From assembly GCA_022842245.1 (NCBI GenBank), contig JALHPZ010000012.1, positions 113,943 through 177,942 on the forward strand: a stretch of 64,000 nucleotides of DNA, written 5' to 3'. The stretch comes from Gemmataceae bacterium (lineage in GTDB: Bacteria; Planctomycetota; Planctomycetia; Gemmatales; Gemmataceae). Shown piece by piece: positions 52,313 through 61,078 of this stretch; the first letter of the stretch is position 1, and the number at the start of each line of letters is the position of its first letter. The position numbers were made by a program, and so were the translations under genes. The notes below the pieces were generated by a model. That model did not search any database. It saw nothing but the letters and a program-made list of their open reading frames with translations, and had not been told where the DNA came from.

Positions 52313-53800
52313 TCAGAGCTTCGCGAGGAACGCCTCGGCCACTCGGCGATGGGTCTTGAGCTTGTCGCCGAGCTTGTCCCGCAGCTTCGCGATCATGGCC
52401 GTGCGCGGATTGTTCGCGAAGAAGTCCACGTGCTTGTCCACGAAGCGCCAGTAGAGCGCATCCCAGATTTCGCACCACGGGCCTTTCTTGAAATCGCTCA
52501 TCTTGAGCACATAGCTGGATCCGCTGATGTACGGCTTCGTGGTCATCAGTCCGCCGTCGGCGTGCTGGCTCATGCCGTGGACGTTCGGCACCATCACCCA
52601 GTCGTAGGCATCCACGAACAGCTCCATGAACCACAGGCACACCGCGACGGGATGCACCTCGCAGAGCATGAGGAAGTTGCCGAGGATCATCAGCCGTTCG
52701 ATGTGATGGCAGTACCCGGTGCGCAGGACCTGCCGGATGACGTGGTCGACCGGCTCGATGCCGGTGGTGCCGTCGTAGAAGTTATTCGGGATCGGGCGCG
52801 TGTGGTTCCAGTGGTTGGCCGTGCGCTGTTTCCGCCCGAACCGGAGATAGACGAGCCGGACGAATTCCCGCCAGCCGCAGACCTGCCGGACGAACCCTTC
52901 GAGGGAATTGATGGGCACGTCGTCCGCACGCTTCAGGACCGCGTCGAGCACCTGCCGGGGCGAGAGCAGTCCGATGTTGAGCATCGGTGTGAGCGCGGAG
53001 TGGAAGAGCACGTCGTGGCAGGAACTGATGGCGTCCTCGTAGTCGCCGAAGCGTTCGAGCCGTTCGGCGATGAAGCGGTCGAGCCAGCGGGCCGCAGCGG
53101 CGTGGTCGATCGGCCAGCCGAACGGTTCGTCCGATCCGATGGCGTCCGGGAACTGCTCGCGGACATATTCGCGGGCCTCGCGGACGAATTCGTTCTCCGG
53201 TGCAAGCGGCGTTTCGGGCACCACGATTCCCTTGGGCAGCTTGCGGCGGTTCTCGGGGTCGAAGCTCCACTGCCCGCCGACCGGTTTGCCGTTGTCGATG
53301 AGGAGGTTCAGGCGCTTTCGCTGTGCGATGTAGAACTCGGTGAAGAAGAGCCTGGACCTGCCGCCGACGAAGCGGTCGATCTCGTCCGGGGGCGTGAGGA
53401 AGTGCGGATCGTCGAGGCGTTCGATCGCGATGCCTTGGGCTTTCAACGACGCCGTTAATCGTCGAATCAACCAGTCGTCGCAGGGGTCGACGACGCGGAC
53501 GGCGGTGAATTTCCCCTTCGCGAGATGCTCGGCGACGGCCTGCGTGGTCGGCACCCGCGTGTTGTCGAGGTATCGAACCGTGTGGCCCTCGCTTCGGAGT
53601 TTTGCCGCGAAGGCCTGCAGGCTCGCCCGGTGCAGGATGAGCTTCTGCCGGTGAAACCGGTACTGGCGAAACACGAGGGGGTCTTCGACGAGCACCGCTT
53701 CGGCCGCGCCGACGAGGGCCGGATGCGGATCGAAGAGTTGGTGGGGGTAGACGAGGGCGGCGGTGCGCGGCACGAATGTCTCCAACCGTGGGAATCCCAT
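52313..53800 (-). CDS. cryptochrome/photolyase-related protein (PhrB-like group) without the usual FeS Cys pair
   Basis: A 495-residue member of the deoxyribodipyrimidine photolyase-related family. Seen in order: an N-terminal Rossmann domain (EAVLVEDPLVFRQYRFHRQK), HRASLQAFAAKLRSEGH, the helical FAD region LEGFVRQVCGWREFVR, YCHHIERLMILGNF, VDAYDWVMVPNVHGMSQHAD and TKPYISGSSYVLKMSD. In the FeS-type bacterial photolyases this last element is normally followed by a Cys-rich stretch (CxxC and a later ACPF) that binds a 4Fe-4S cluster. Here it reads FKKGPWCEIWDALYW, with only Cys443. FAD binding and repair of UV lesions are plausible, but the cluster is doubtful. The ATG at 53800 follows the TATI residues. 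Confidence 0.85.
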   Translation of the reverse strand: MGFPRLETFVPRTAALVYPHQLFDPHPALVGAAEAVLVEDPLVFRQYRFHRQKLILHRASLQAFAAKLRSEGHTVRYLDNTRVPTTQAVAEHLAKGKFTAVRVVDPCDDWLIRRLTASLKAQGIAIERLDDPHFLTPPDEIDRFVGGRSRLFFTEFYIAQRKRLNLLIDNGKPVGGQWSFDPENRRKLPKGIVVPETPLAPENEFVREAREYVREQFPDAIGSDEPFGWPIDHAAAARWLDRFIAERLERFGDYEDAISSCHDVLFHSALTPMLNIGLLSPRQVLDAVLKRADDVPINSLEGFVRQVCGWREFVRLVYLRFGRKQRTANHWNHTRPIPNNFYDGTTGIEPVDHVIRQVLRTGYCHHIERLMILGNFLMLCEVHPVAVCLWFMELFVDAYDWVMVPNVHGMSQHADGGLMTTKPYISGSSYVLKMSDFKKGPWCEIWDALYWRFVDKHVDFFANNPRTAMIAKLRDKLGDKLKTHRRVAEAFLAKL

Positions 53801-53881
53801 GATAGTCGCGGTTGTCGGCCGGTCGGCGGCGCGCTTAGAATGATGTTCCGCCCCGCATCGCACTCTTTCGGACCGCCGCGA

Positions 53882-55420
53882 ATGCCTTCCGACTCCGTGG
53901 AATCGTTTCTGGACCTAGCCCGGGAGAACCGGCTGTTGCCGTCGGACCAGGTACAGGATCTGGTGCGCCGCTCCGAGGTGCCGCAGGCGAACGTGCCGGC
54001 GCTGTGCGACGCGCTGGTGGCGCGCGGGCTGCTGACGCCGTTCCAGGCGCATCGGATTCGCGAGGGCCGCGGCCGCGAACTGGCGTTCGCCGGCTACCCG
54101 ATCCTCGACGATCGTGGCGCATGCCCCGGCGGCTACGCCTTCACGGCCCGACACCCCAGCCTCCGCACGCCGATCGTCCTCCGCCGCATCGCCACCGACT
54201 GGCTCGCGCCGGCGGACAACCTCTCCGCGTACATCCAGCGTGCGCAGGCCGCCAGCACGGTCGTCCATCCGCACCTGGCCACGCTGCTCGAAGCGGGGGC
54301 CTACGAGGATCAACTCTTCGCGGTGCTGGAACCGGCGGAGGGCGCGCCGCTGGACGATCTCGTGCGCGACATCGGTCCGATGCCGGCGTTCCTCGCGTGC
54401 GCTTACATCCAACAGGCGGCGCAGGGGCTGGAAGCGGCGCACCGGGTCGGGCACGTCCACGGCGACATCCGGCCGGGCGTGCTCTACGCCCATCCGCTCG
54501 TCCCTTCGAGTCGGCCGAAGCCGGATGGCACGCCTTCGCTGCGGCCCGCGCCGAACGCCGCGGTCAAACTCGCCGAGCTGGGTCTCGTGCCGCACCGGCC
54601 CGCTCTGCCCGAATGGCTCGCGCAACGATCCGTGGCATTGGAGGAGTGGCTCTACCTGCCCCCGGAACGGATCACGAATGGCGCGCCCACGCCCGCCGGC
54701 GACCTCTACAGCCTGGGGCAGACGCTCGCGTTCCTGCTCACCGGCCGACCGCCGTTCCCGGCCCGGACCCCCGACGAACTCCTCGCCATGCTGCGCGATT
54801 CCGAACCACTGCCGCTCGCGGTGCTGCGGCCCGATCTGCCGCCGGGTCTCATCGAACTGGTGCGCTATCTGACGGCTCGCGATCCGGCCCAGCGGCCCTC
54901 GCTCGCCACGACGATCGAACGGCTGCGCGCGTTCCTCACGCCGGCCCCCCCCGCCCCGATGGCCGTGCCGATGGCGCGACCCGCCGATTCGAGCATCATG
55001 GGCGGCGGCGAACCGGTGGACCTGAAACCCGCACCGCCCGTCACGGTCAATCCGCCGATCCCGATGGATCTGGTCGCGCGGCCGATCGAACTGACCCCCG
55101 TGGCCGTCCAGCCCGAATGGACCGTTCAGCCCTTCGAGGGATCGACCGGCGACGGCGAACACATGTACGCGCCGGCCGCCGCCGCCAACCCGCCGTCCCA
55201 CGACGGCGCTCTCGGCTTCGGTGCCGCTTCGACCGCTCCGGTCGCCCGCCGCCGCGAGATGACCTCCGAACAGGCGCGCCAGCAAAAGAAGCAGTGGACC
55301 CTCATCGCCGGCGGACTCTGGCTCCTCTCGATCCCCCTCTGGATCATCCTGCTGAACACCTACGGTTGCTTCGATTCGAAAAAGGACGCGCCGTCCCGGC
55401 CGGTCAAGACGAAGCGTTGA
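53882..55420 (+). CDS. transmembrane pseudokinase (Ser/Thr kinase-like)
   Basis: A 512-residue protein. The N-terminal region (LVARGLLTPFQAHRIREGRG) is the one usually before planctomycete Ser/Thr kinases. The kinase fold follows but key residues differ: the VAIK Lys is Arg101 or Arg102 (IVLRRIA), HRDLKPxN reads HGDIRPGV (193-200, Asp195 kept, Lys and Asn lost), and the DFG is AEL (KLAELGL). The Gly-rich loop is weak (DDRGACPGGYAF). Elements such as DLYSLGQTLAFLLTGRPPFP and RDPAQRPS remain. After a Pro-rich linker one membrane segment near the end (IAGGLWLLSIPLWIILL) anchors it. ATP transfer seems unlikely; a binding or scaffold role is inferred. Its 3' end overlaps hemG by 17 bases. Confidence 0.85.
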   Translation: MPSDSVESFLDLARENRLLPSDQVQDLVRRSEVPQANVPALCDALVARGLLTPFQAHRIREGRGRELAFAGYPILDDRGACPGGYAFTARHPSLRTPIVLRRIATDWLAPADNLSAYIQRAQAASTVVHPHLATLLEAGAYEDQLFAVLEPAEGAPLDDLVRDIGPMPAFLACAYIQQAAQGLEAAHRVGHVHGDIRPGVLYAHPLVPSSRPKPDGTPSLRPAPNAAVKLAELGLVPHRPALPEWLAQRSVALEEWLYLPPERITNGAPTPAGDLYSLGQTLAFLLTGRPPFPARTPDELLAMLRDSEPLPLAVLRPDLPPGLIELVRYLTARDPAQRPSLATTIERLRAFLTPAPPAPMAVPMARPADSSIMGGGEPVDLKPAPPVTVNPPIPMDLVARPIELTPVAVQPEWTVQPFEGSTGDGEHMYAPAAAANPPSHDGALGFGAASTAPVARRREMTSEQARQQKKQWTLIAGGLWLLSIPLWIILLNTYGCFDSKKDAPSRPVKTKR

Positions 55421-56798
55421 CGAGGCTCGCCACGTCGTCGGCGATCCGTTCGGCTTGTTCGGTGCAATCGTTCATGGCGATGCCGCGATAGGCATTGCCG
55501 CCGAGGATCAATCCCCGGTGCCGTGCGGCGTGCGACTCGATGCGCGCGACGCGTTCCCGGTGACCGACGACGTACTGCGGGATCGCATTCGGCCAGCGAA
55601 CGATGCGGTCGAACACCGGCCGGCCCTGCACGTTCATCGTGATCGTCATTTCCTCGTGGACCTTGCGCAGCAGCGTTTCGTCGTCCCAAGCCATGACATC
55701 CGGCCGGCCGGTTCCTCCGCAGAGGACCCGCCAGGCGACGCACCCGTCGGGAGCGCGGTCGGGGAAGATGGACGAGCACCACTGCACGCCGAGGGCGTCG
55801 CGGCGGGTGCGTTGCGGGGCGATGTAGCCGAAGCCGTCGAGGTCGTGCGGCACGTCGGCGCGGCGGTAGCCAAGGACGGCGACGGCGATCGGCGCGTAGC
55901 CAATGCCGGCGATCTCGTCCGCGAGAGCGGGGTCGAGGTCGGCGAGCAGTTCGGCCTGCCGCGGCGCCGGAGCGGTGACGACGACCACGTCGGCCGGCCA
56001 CGCGTCCGTCCCGTCGCCGCGAACGCGCCAACCGGATTCGGTCTTTTCGATGCGGCGGACGCCGACGCTCGTCTGGACGGGAACCGTCGCGGACAGGGCC
56101 TCGATCATCACGCGGAGTCCGCCCGCGAACGACCACATGCGCGGCGGCCCCGGTTTGGGTTGTCCGGCCGCCGCGGCCGCGCGCCGCTTCTCCTTCGAGG
56201 CCCGCAGGAACCCGCGAATGACGCTCCCCGCTTCGCGTTCGAACTTTGGCAGGCGGGGGAACGCGGCCGCGACGCTCAGCTTCGCGGGATCGCCACCGTG
56301 GATGCCCGTGACGAGCGCGTCGATGAACGTGTCCGCGACTTCGCGACCGAACCGGCGCGTGGCGAATTCGGCGATCGTTTCGTCCGGCGGCAACTCGCGC
56401 GGCCGGCGGCGGACCGGCTCGCTCAACAGTTTCAGCTTGGCGCCGAGTGAAAGCAGCGGAGTGCGCAGCAGACCGGGGATCGAACCGGGCAGTTTGTGCA
56501 GCCGGCCGTCGAGGTAGAGGAATCGATTCTTGCGCGAGCCTTCGCTGGCGGCCACGAGTTGGGAGTCGATGCCCAGCGATCGGCAGAGGTCCCCGGTGGA
56601 CGGCTTAGAATCGAGGAAGCCGTTCGGTCCGAGTTCCACCGTGTAGCCACGGTCGCGCTCGGTCCAGACGTTGCCGCCGGGCCGGGCGGCCGATTCCAGA
56701 ACGACGATTTCGCCGGCCGGGAGACGTTGACGAATACGATAGGCGGCGGCAAGCCCGCTCAGCCCGCCGCCGACGATGACGATCCGGGGCACGGTCAC
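55404..56798 (-). CDS. hemG: protoporphyrinogen / coproporphyrinogen oxidase (HemG/HemY type)
   Basis: A 464-residue FAD-dependent oxidase. The FAD motif is IVIVGGGLSGLAAAYRI, followed by GGNVWTERDRGYTVELGPNG, the middle LVTGIHGGDPAKLSVAAAFP, and the end HRGLILGGNAYRGIAMNDC. It oxidises protoporphyrinogen IX (or coproporphyrinogen III) during heme synthesis; the family alone does not settle which. The start is GTG 56798, overlapping the upstream stop by four bases (GTGA). Heme supply fits the many c-type heme motifs in the window. Its 3' end overlaps the converging pseudokinase gene. Confidence 0.93.
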   Translation of the reverse strand: MTVPRIVIVGGGLSGLAAAYRIRQRLPAGEIVVLESAARPGGNVWTERDRGYTVELGPNGFLDSKPSTGDLCRSLGIDSQLVAASEGSRKNRFLYLDGRLHKLPGSIPGLLRTPLLSLGAKLKLLSEPVRRRPRELPPDETIAEFATRRFGREVADTFIDALVTGIHGGDPAKLSVAAAFPRLPKFEREAGSVIRGFLRASKEKRRAAAAAGQPKPGPPRMWSFAGGLRVMIEALSATVPVQTSVGVRRIEKTESGWRVRGDGTDAWPADVVVVTAPAPRQAELLADLDPALADEIAGIGYAPIAVAVLGYRRADVPHDLDGFGYIAPQRTRRDALGVQWCSSIFPDRAPDGCVAWRVLCGGTGRPDVMAWDDETLLRKVHEEMTITMNVQGRPVFDRIVRWPNAIPQYVVGHRERVARIESHAARHRGLILGGNAYRGIAMNDCTEQAERIADDVASLVNASS

Positions 56799-58042
56799 GC
56801 GCCTTTGCCGGAGATGCAGTAGAGTTTCTTCGCGCCGCGGATGTAGAGCTTGCCGTCCGCCACGGCCGGCGACGCGAACACCGCCTCGCCGATGTCGCCT
56901 TCGCCGAGTTTTTCGAATTCCTTCGGCTGCGCCTTGAAGACGATCGACGCGCCGCGCTCGTCCACGACGATGAACTTGTCGCCGCCGACCAGCACCGGAG
57001 ACGCCGACACGGGGTTGTTCGTCGCCCGCTCGCTCCAGAGGATCTTGCCGGACTTCAATTCGACGCACTCGGCGATTCCCTGATCGGTGATCCAGTAGAT
57101 GTGATCGTCCTTCACGATCGGGCAGGGCACGTACGGCGCGAGCTTGCTGGATCGCTTCTCCCAGTTCACGGTCGCCTTCGCACCGGAAATGGTAACAGAC
57201 GCGCTGTAGCGGCTGCCGGACCCGTCGCCGTTCAGGCAGACGAGCGTGTCCTTGGCGAGCAGCGGCGACGCCACGGAACGCAGGGCCATTTCGCCCGGTT
57301 CCCACGGCGTCACCCACGACCAGTTCACCGCGCCGGTCTTCGGATCGTATCCGGCCGCGCCGGCCGTGCTGTACACCACAATCTCCGTCTTCGTGTCCGG
57401 CAGCACGCGGATCGTCGGCGTCGAATAACAGGCCCGATACGCCTTCCGGGACGCGCTCCAGACCTTGTCGCCGGTCTTCGCGTCGATCGCCAGCAGTTCG
57501 GCCGCGCCGTCCTGATCGAAGTTGATGAAGACTTTGCCGTCGTGCACGACGGGCGACAGCCCCGCGCCGTGCTGGCTCGCGAACTTGCCGAGCTTGTAGT
57601 CCCACTTCGGTTTGCCGTCGTGATCGAAAGCATGCACGGCCATCGTCTGCCCGTCCCACACCGCGCAATAGACGTTCGAGTCGTCCGTCGCCGGCGTGCA
57701 CGATGCCAGCGACGACTTCGCGTGGACCTTCACCTTCTGCCCGCCGAAGTTCCGCTCCCAGTTCGACTTGCCGGTCTTCGCGTCGAGGCAGACGAGGGCG
57801 CGCTTCGAACCGTCCGCGCTCGCGGTCATCAGGTACAGCTTCCCCTTCGCGATGATCGGCGACGAATTGCCCGGCTCGATCGGCACGGCCCAGGCGACGT
57901 TCTTCTTCGTCGACCAGTTCAGCGGAATGTCGTCGGCCGCGACGCCGTCGCCGTTCGGGCCGCGGAAGCGGGTCCAGTCGGCGGCGGTCAGCGTCGCGCC
58001 GCACAGCAGCAGGAGGGCGAGGGAGATACGGCGCATGATCAT
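56795..58042 (-). CDS. exported PQQ-like beta-propeller protein
   Basis: A 415-residue exported propeller (signal MRRISLALLLLCGATLTA). Repeats typical of PQQ quinoprotein-like propellers include CLDAKTGKSNWERNF, AIDAKTGDKVWSASR and ELKSGKILWSERA. WTRFRGPNGDGVA near the start is common in planctomycete members. No catalytic metal or PQQ ligands are readable, so it is probably a structural or binding propeller. ATG 58042 is listed; the second ATG at 58036 fits the GGGAA site better. It is coupled to hemG by the GTGA overlap. Confidence 0.88.
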   Translation of the reverse strand: MIMRRISLALLLLCGATLTAADWTRFRGPNGDGVAADDIPLNWSTKKNVAWAVPIEPGNSSPIIAKGKLYLMTASADGSKRALVCLDAKTGKSNWERNFGGQKVKVHAKSSLASCTPATDDSNVYCAVWDGQTMAVHAFDHDGKPKWDYKLGKFASQHGAGLSPVVHDGKVFINFDQDGAAELLAIDAKTGDKVWSASRKAYRACYSTPTIRVLPDTKTEIVVYSTAGAAGYDPKTGAVNWSWVTPWEPGEMALRSVASPLLAKDTLVCLNGDGSGSRYSASVTISGAKATVNWEKRSSKLAPYVPCPIVKDDHIYWITDQGIAECVELKSGKILWSERATNNPVSASPVLVGGDKFIVVDERGASIVFKAQPKEFEKLGEGDIGEAVFASPAVADGKLYIRGAKKLYCISGKGA

Positions 58043-58121
58043 TTCCCGAAACGTGTGGCGGGGCGGGTTCCTGCGATTATCGCAGATCGGCGGACGGGGG
58101 CAACGGGGAAGCGGAAAACGA

Positions 58122-58919
58122 TCACGGCTCCGACTCGCCCGCCGCCAGCGCCTCGGCGAGCGAATCGTGGATCGGCAGCTGGCCGATCCGAAAATACCTT
58201 GTCAACCGCTCGTCCACCGTGCCCGGCGGATAACAGAGCCGGAGCTCCCGGTCCCGCGCTTGGGCGGTTTGAATGATCATCTGCGCCCACTCGATCAGAT
58301 CCTGCGCGGAGCAGCTCGCGAAGCCCGACAGGTCGAGAATCACGTTCGTGCTGTCGTCGCACCAGTGAAGACCGTCCGACGCCTGCGGGAACGGCTCGCC
58401 GTCCGGGTGCGGTCCCGCCGCGAGGATGGCGATGTCCCCCTCCCAGCGCAGGTGCATCTCCCCGATCGTATCGCGCACCCCATCCAGCATGTCGTCGGGT
58501 TTGAGGTCCGGCGGCTCCTCCGGGTCCTCCGAGATGAGGTCGTACTCGCCGAGCGCCTCCTCCAACTCTTCGAGCAACGGCCGGCAAACGTCTCGATCCT
58601 CCTCGTGATCGTAGTCGATCTCGATGCTGGTCGGTCGTTCGCTGAGGAAAAAGTGGAACCGCGGCCCGCTCGTCTCTTCGAGAATGGTCACGTACGCGAC
58701 GTGGCCCTCCAGCGCCTTCCAATCCTCGACGACGACGGTGTGGGCATCCAACCGGATCAACTCGGCGAGGTGGTCCCGCACGATCCGGTCGCCCCGCTCG
58801 CGGTCGACGACGGTCAGCGGGAACCGGGAGACGATGCGCCGCAGCACCTCGTCCATCGGCATCCAGCTTTCGACGTACTTCTTCGGACCGCGGTGAATCA
58901 AGGCATCGAAAAGTGCCAT
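58122..58919 (-). CDS. hypothetical protein with possible C-terminal STAS-like domain
   Basis: A 265-residue acidic protein without membrane segments. Residues 1 to about 165 have no recognised family and are rich in acidic runs (EEDRDVCRPLLEELEEAL). The last ~75 residues (NVILDLSGFASCSAQDLIEW onward) resemble a STAS fold of anti-sigma-factor antagonists: a central strand followed by a helix, a second strand (ELRLCYPPG) and a final helix (IHDSLAEALAAG). The usual DSSG phosphorylation region reads SGFASCSAQD, so phosphorylation is uncertain. It is 28 bases downstream of the purine phosphorylase gene. Confidence 0.62.
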   Translation of the reverse strand: MALFDALIHRGPKKYVESWMPMDEVLRRIVSRFPLTVVDRERGDRIVRDHLAELIRLDAHTVVVEDWKALEGHVAYVTILEETSGPRFHFFLSERPTSIEIDYDHEEDRDVCRPLLEELEEALGEYDLISEDPEEPPDLKPDDMLDGVRDTIGEMHLRWEGDIAILAAGPHPDGEPFPQASDGLHWCDDSTNVILDLSGFASCSAQDLIEWAQMIIQTAQARDRELRLCYPPGTVDERLTRYFRIGQLPIHDSLAEALAAGESEP

Positions 58920-58947
58920 GGGATAGCCCCGACTTCTGAAGTCCTGC

Positions 58948-59769
58948 TCAGATTTCCGCCACCACGCGCCGGACCAGGACGCGCAGCTTCTTCTCCGCCT
59001 CGTTCGCCACGTGGATGATCTCCGGCAGGCTCACCGGCTGAAGGGCGTCCGGCAGGCACATGTCCGTGATGACCGAGATGCCCATGCAGCGCATCTTGCC
59101 GTGTACGCCGACGATCACTTCGGGCACCGTGGACATGCCGACGACGTCCGCGCCGATCGTCCGCAGGAAGCGATACTCCGCCCGCGTTTCGAGGTTCGGT
59201 CCGGACACCGCGACGTAGACGCCCTGATGGCACGCGATCTTCTCTTCCATCGCGATCCGCCGGCCGAGCTTCAACAGTTCGCGGTCATAGGCGTTGCACA
59301 TGTCGGGGAAGCGTTCGCCGAGTCTCTCGTCGTTCGGACCGATCAGGGGGTTGTCGCCAATTAGATTGATGTGGTCCTCGATCAGCATCAGGTCGCCCTT
59401 GTCATACTGCGGGTTCATGCCTCCGCAGGCGTTCGAGGCGATCAATGTTCCACAGCCCAAAGCCTTCATCACGCGGACCGGATAGGCGATCTGGTTGAGG
59501 CGATAGCCTTCGTAGAAGTGGAAGCGGCCTTCCATCGCCATCACGGCCTTGCCGCCGAGCTGGCCGCAGACGAGCTGGCCCTTGTGCGACGGCGCGGTCG
59601 AGCGCGGGAAGTGGGGAATCTCGCCGTACGGGATGACGGCCTCGGCCTGGATGTCCTCCACGAGTTTGCCGAGTCCGGTACCGAGGATGATGCCCACCGT
59701 TGGCGCGCCGGGCCATTTCGAGCGGACGAACGCGGCCGATTCCTGGATCTGGTCGAAGAGCGCGGTCAT
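58948..59769 (-). CDS. purine nucleoside phosphorylase (trimeric, class I)
   Basis: A 273-residue PNP that splits (deoxy)inosine and guanosine with phosphate. Phosphate and base site motifs are present: GIILGTGLGKLVEDI, AMEGRFHFYEGY, IASNACGGMNP and VSGPNLETRAEYRFLRTIGA, followed by VGMSTVPEVIV. The length fits the trimeric class. The ATG at 59769 is used; 11 upstream in-frame residues are not family-like. It lies upstream of the STAS-like gene in a probable two-gene unit. Confidence 0.95.
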   Translation of the reverse strand: MTALFDQIQESAAFVRSKWPGAPTVGIILGTGLGKLVEDIQAEAVIPYGEIPHFPRSTAPSHKGQLVCGQLGGKAVMAMEGRFHFYEGYRLNQIAYPVRVMKALGCGTLIASNACGGMNPQYDKGDLMLIEDHINLIGDNPLIGPNDERLGERFPDMCNAYDRELLKLGRRIAMEEKIACHQGVYVAVSGPNLETRAEYRFLRTIGADVVGMSTVPEVIVGVHGKMRCMGISVITDMCLPDALQPVSLPEIIHVANEAEKKLRVLVRRVVAEI

Positions 59770-59902
59770 GGATGGAGTCTCGTGGGACGAAGCAATCTCC
59801 ACTCTACCGCCCGAGCCGCCGGACGGCGACCGATTGGTATTCCGTCCGGGAAACGAATCGTCGTATGCTGTTGCCGATTCGCACCACCACGGAAGGTCCG
59901 CG

Positions 59903-61000
59903 ATGCTCCGAGGACGTCTCCGCCGCTGGCGCGGCCCGCTCCGCGTGCTGCTGGCGTTCGTGCTGCTCGACTTAGCCGCGCTGGCGACGGCGGGCGTGTG
60001 GGCGCGCCATTCGCCGGACGATTACGCCGCGCGCGTCGAAGGCTGCGCGACGGAACGCCGGGATGCCGTGTTCGTCGGCGGTTCGACGGTGAGCGAGGGG
60101 ATCGTGCCGAAGGAGATCGTCGGCGTTCGCTGGAATGGCGAGGCGCTGAACAATCTCTATGCCGTCGGTCTGCCCGGCGGAACGACGTCCGAGTTCTATC
60201 ACGCACTGAAGCGCGCCTGCCCGACACCGCCGAAGCTTGTCGTCTACGGCATCACGGCGAGCGACCTGAACGACAGCCGCCACGAACCGCACGGCCCGGC
60301 CTCGCTCATGAGCTTCGGCGATACGTTCGACTGGGCCGTGAGCCGGCCCGATTCCCGCGAGTGGGTGGTGCGGCAGTACCTCTCGGCCCGCGTTTCGCGC
60401 GTGTCGTCGCTCTGGCGATACCGCCACGGCATCCGCATGGCGGCGGCGTTCCGGTTCGAGGAATTCTTCCCCGGCGCGTGCCCCGCGTCGGCGAAGGAAG
60501 CCCGCGAGTTGCGCAACTACGCCGACGCGCTCGCGAACGGCGACGGCTACGCTCCGGCGGCGGCGTCCGTCGAGCAGCGCTACGACCACGTTAAGCAAGT
60601 CAACGGCGAGCTGCCCCCGTTCAAGTTCCTCGACAACTACAAGACCGGCTCGCACCGCCAGTATCTGCATCGGCTCATTCGATGGACGACTGACAACGGA
60701 GTGTCACTGGTACTCGTCGATATGCCGGTGACGGCGGACCTCGAAGCGAAGCACGCCACGGCGTTCGCCGAGTATCGCAAGCTGTTGGCGGAGGAGGAAG
60801 CGATACGCGGCCTGACCGTGATCCGCGCCCATCGCGACCTCGTCGGCATCACCGACGCCGGCTTCGCCGACACGATCCACCTCAACGGCGTCGGCGCGAC
60901 GGTGCTCTCGCGCTGGCTCAAGGGTAAGCTCGACGAATTGGGCCGCGAGGGCACGACGGACATGCCCGTCGTCCGCGCCCAGGCGGGAGAAACGAAATAA
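59903..61000 (+). CDS. membrane-anchored SGNH-hydrolase-like protein, MBOAT partner
   Basis: A 365-residue protein with one N-terminal membrane anchor (LRVLLAFVLLDLAALATAG). The SGNH-type nucleophile block is DAVFVGGSTVSEGIVP, and the C-terminal Asp-His pair lies in FADTIHLNGVGATVLSRWL. DltD- and AlgX-like members of this group work with MBOAT acyltransferases, which add acyl groups to exported polymers. The MBOAT gene follows 78 bases downstream, supporting that role. A good GGAAGG site precedes the ATG at 59903. The acceptor is unknown. Confidence 0.83.
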   Translation: MLRGRLRRWRGPLRVLLAFVLLDLAALATAGVWARHSPDDYAARVEGCATERRDAVFVGGSTVSEGIVPKEIVGVRWNGEALNNLYAVGLPGGTTSEFYHALKRACPTPPKLVVYGITASDLNDSRHEPHGPASLMSFGDTFDWAVSRPDSREWVVRQYLSARVSRVSSLWRYRHGIRMAAAFRFEEFFPGACPASAKEARELRNYADALANGDGYAPAAASVEQRYDHVKQVNGELPPFKFLDNYKTGSHRQYLHRLIRWTTDNGVSLVLVDMPVTADLEAKHATAFAEYRKLLAEEEAIRGLTVIRAHRDLVGITDAGFADTIHLNGVGATVLSRWLKGKLDELGREGTTDMPVVRAQAGETK

Positions 61001-61004
61001 TTAG

Positions 61005-61022
61005 CCGCCGGTTGACCGGCGG
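61005..61022 (+). terminator. first of two short palindromic hairpins in the SGNH-MBOAT gap
   Basis: CCGCCGGT-TG-ACCGGCGG, a perfect 8-bp stem with a two-base loop, followed by GGTTTTGG. It starts five bases after the stop codon. It may attenuate readthrough into the MBOAT gene. Confidence 0.6.
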
Positions 61023-61040
61023 GGTTTTGGAATTGATGAG

Positions 61041-61058
61041 ACCCCGGTGAACCGGGGT
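61041..61058 (+). terminator. second short palindromic hairpin in the SGNH-MBOAT gap
   Basis: ACCCCGGT-GA-ACCGGGGT, a perfect 8-bp stem with a two-base loop, followed by TTAAATGG. It ends 20 bases before the GTG of the MBOAT gene and could expose or mask that ribosome site (GGAG at 61065-61068). Confidence 0.6.
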
Positions 61059-61078
61059 TTAAATGGAGATTCTCAATC

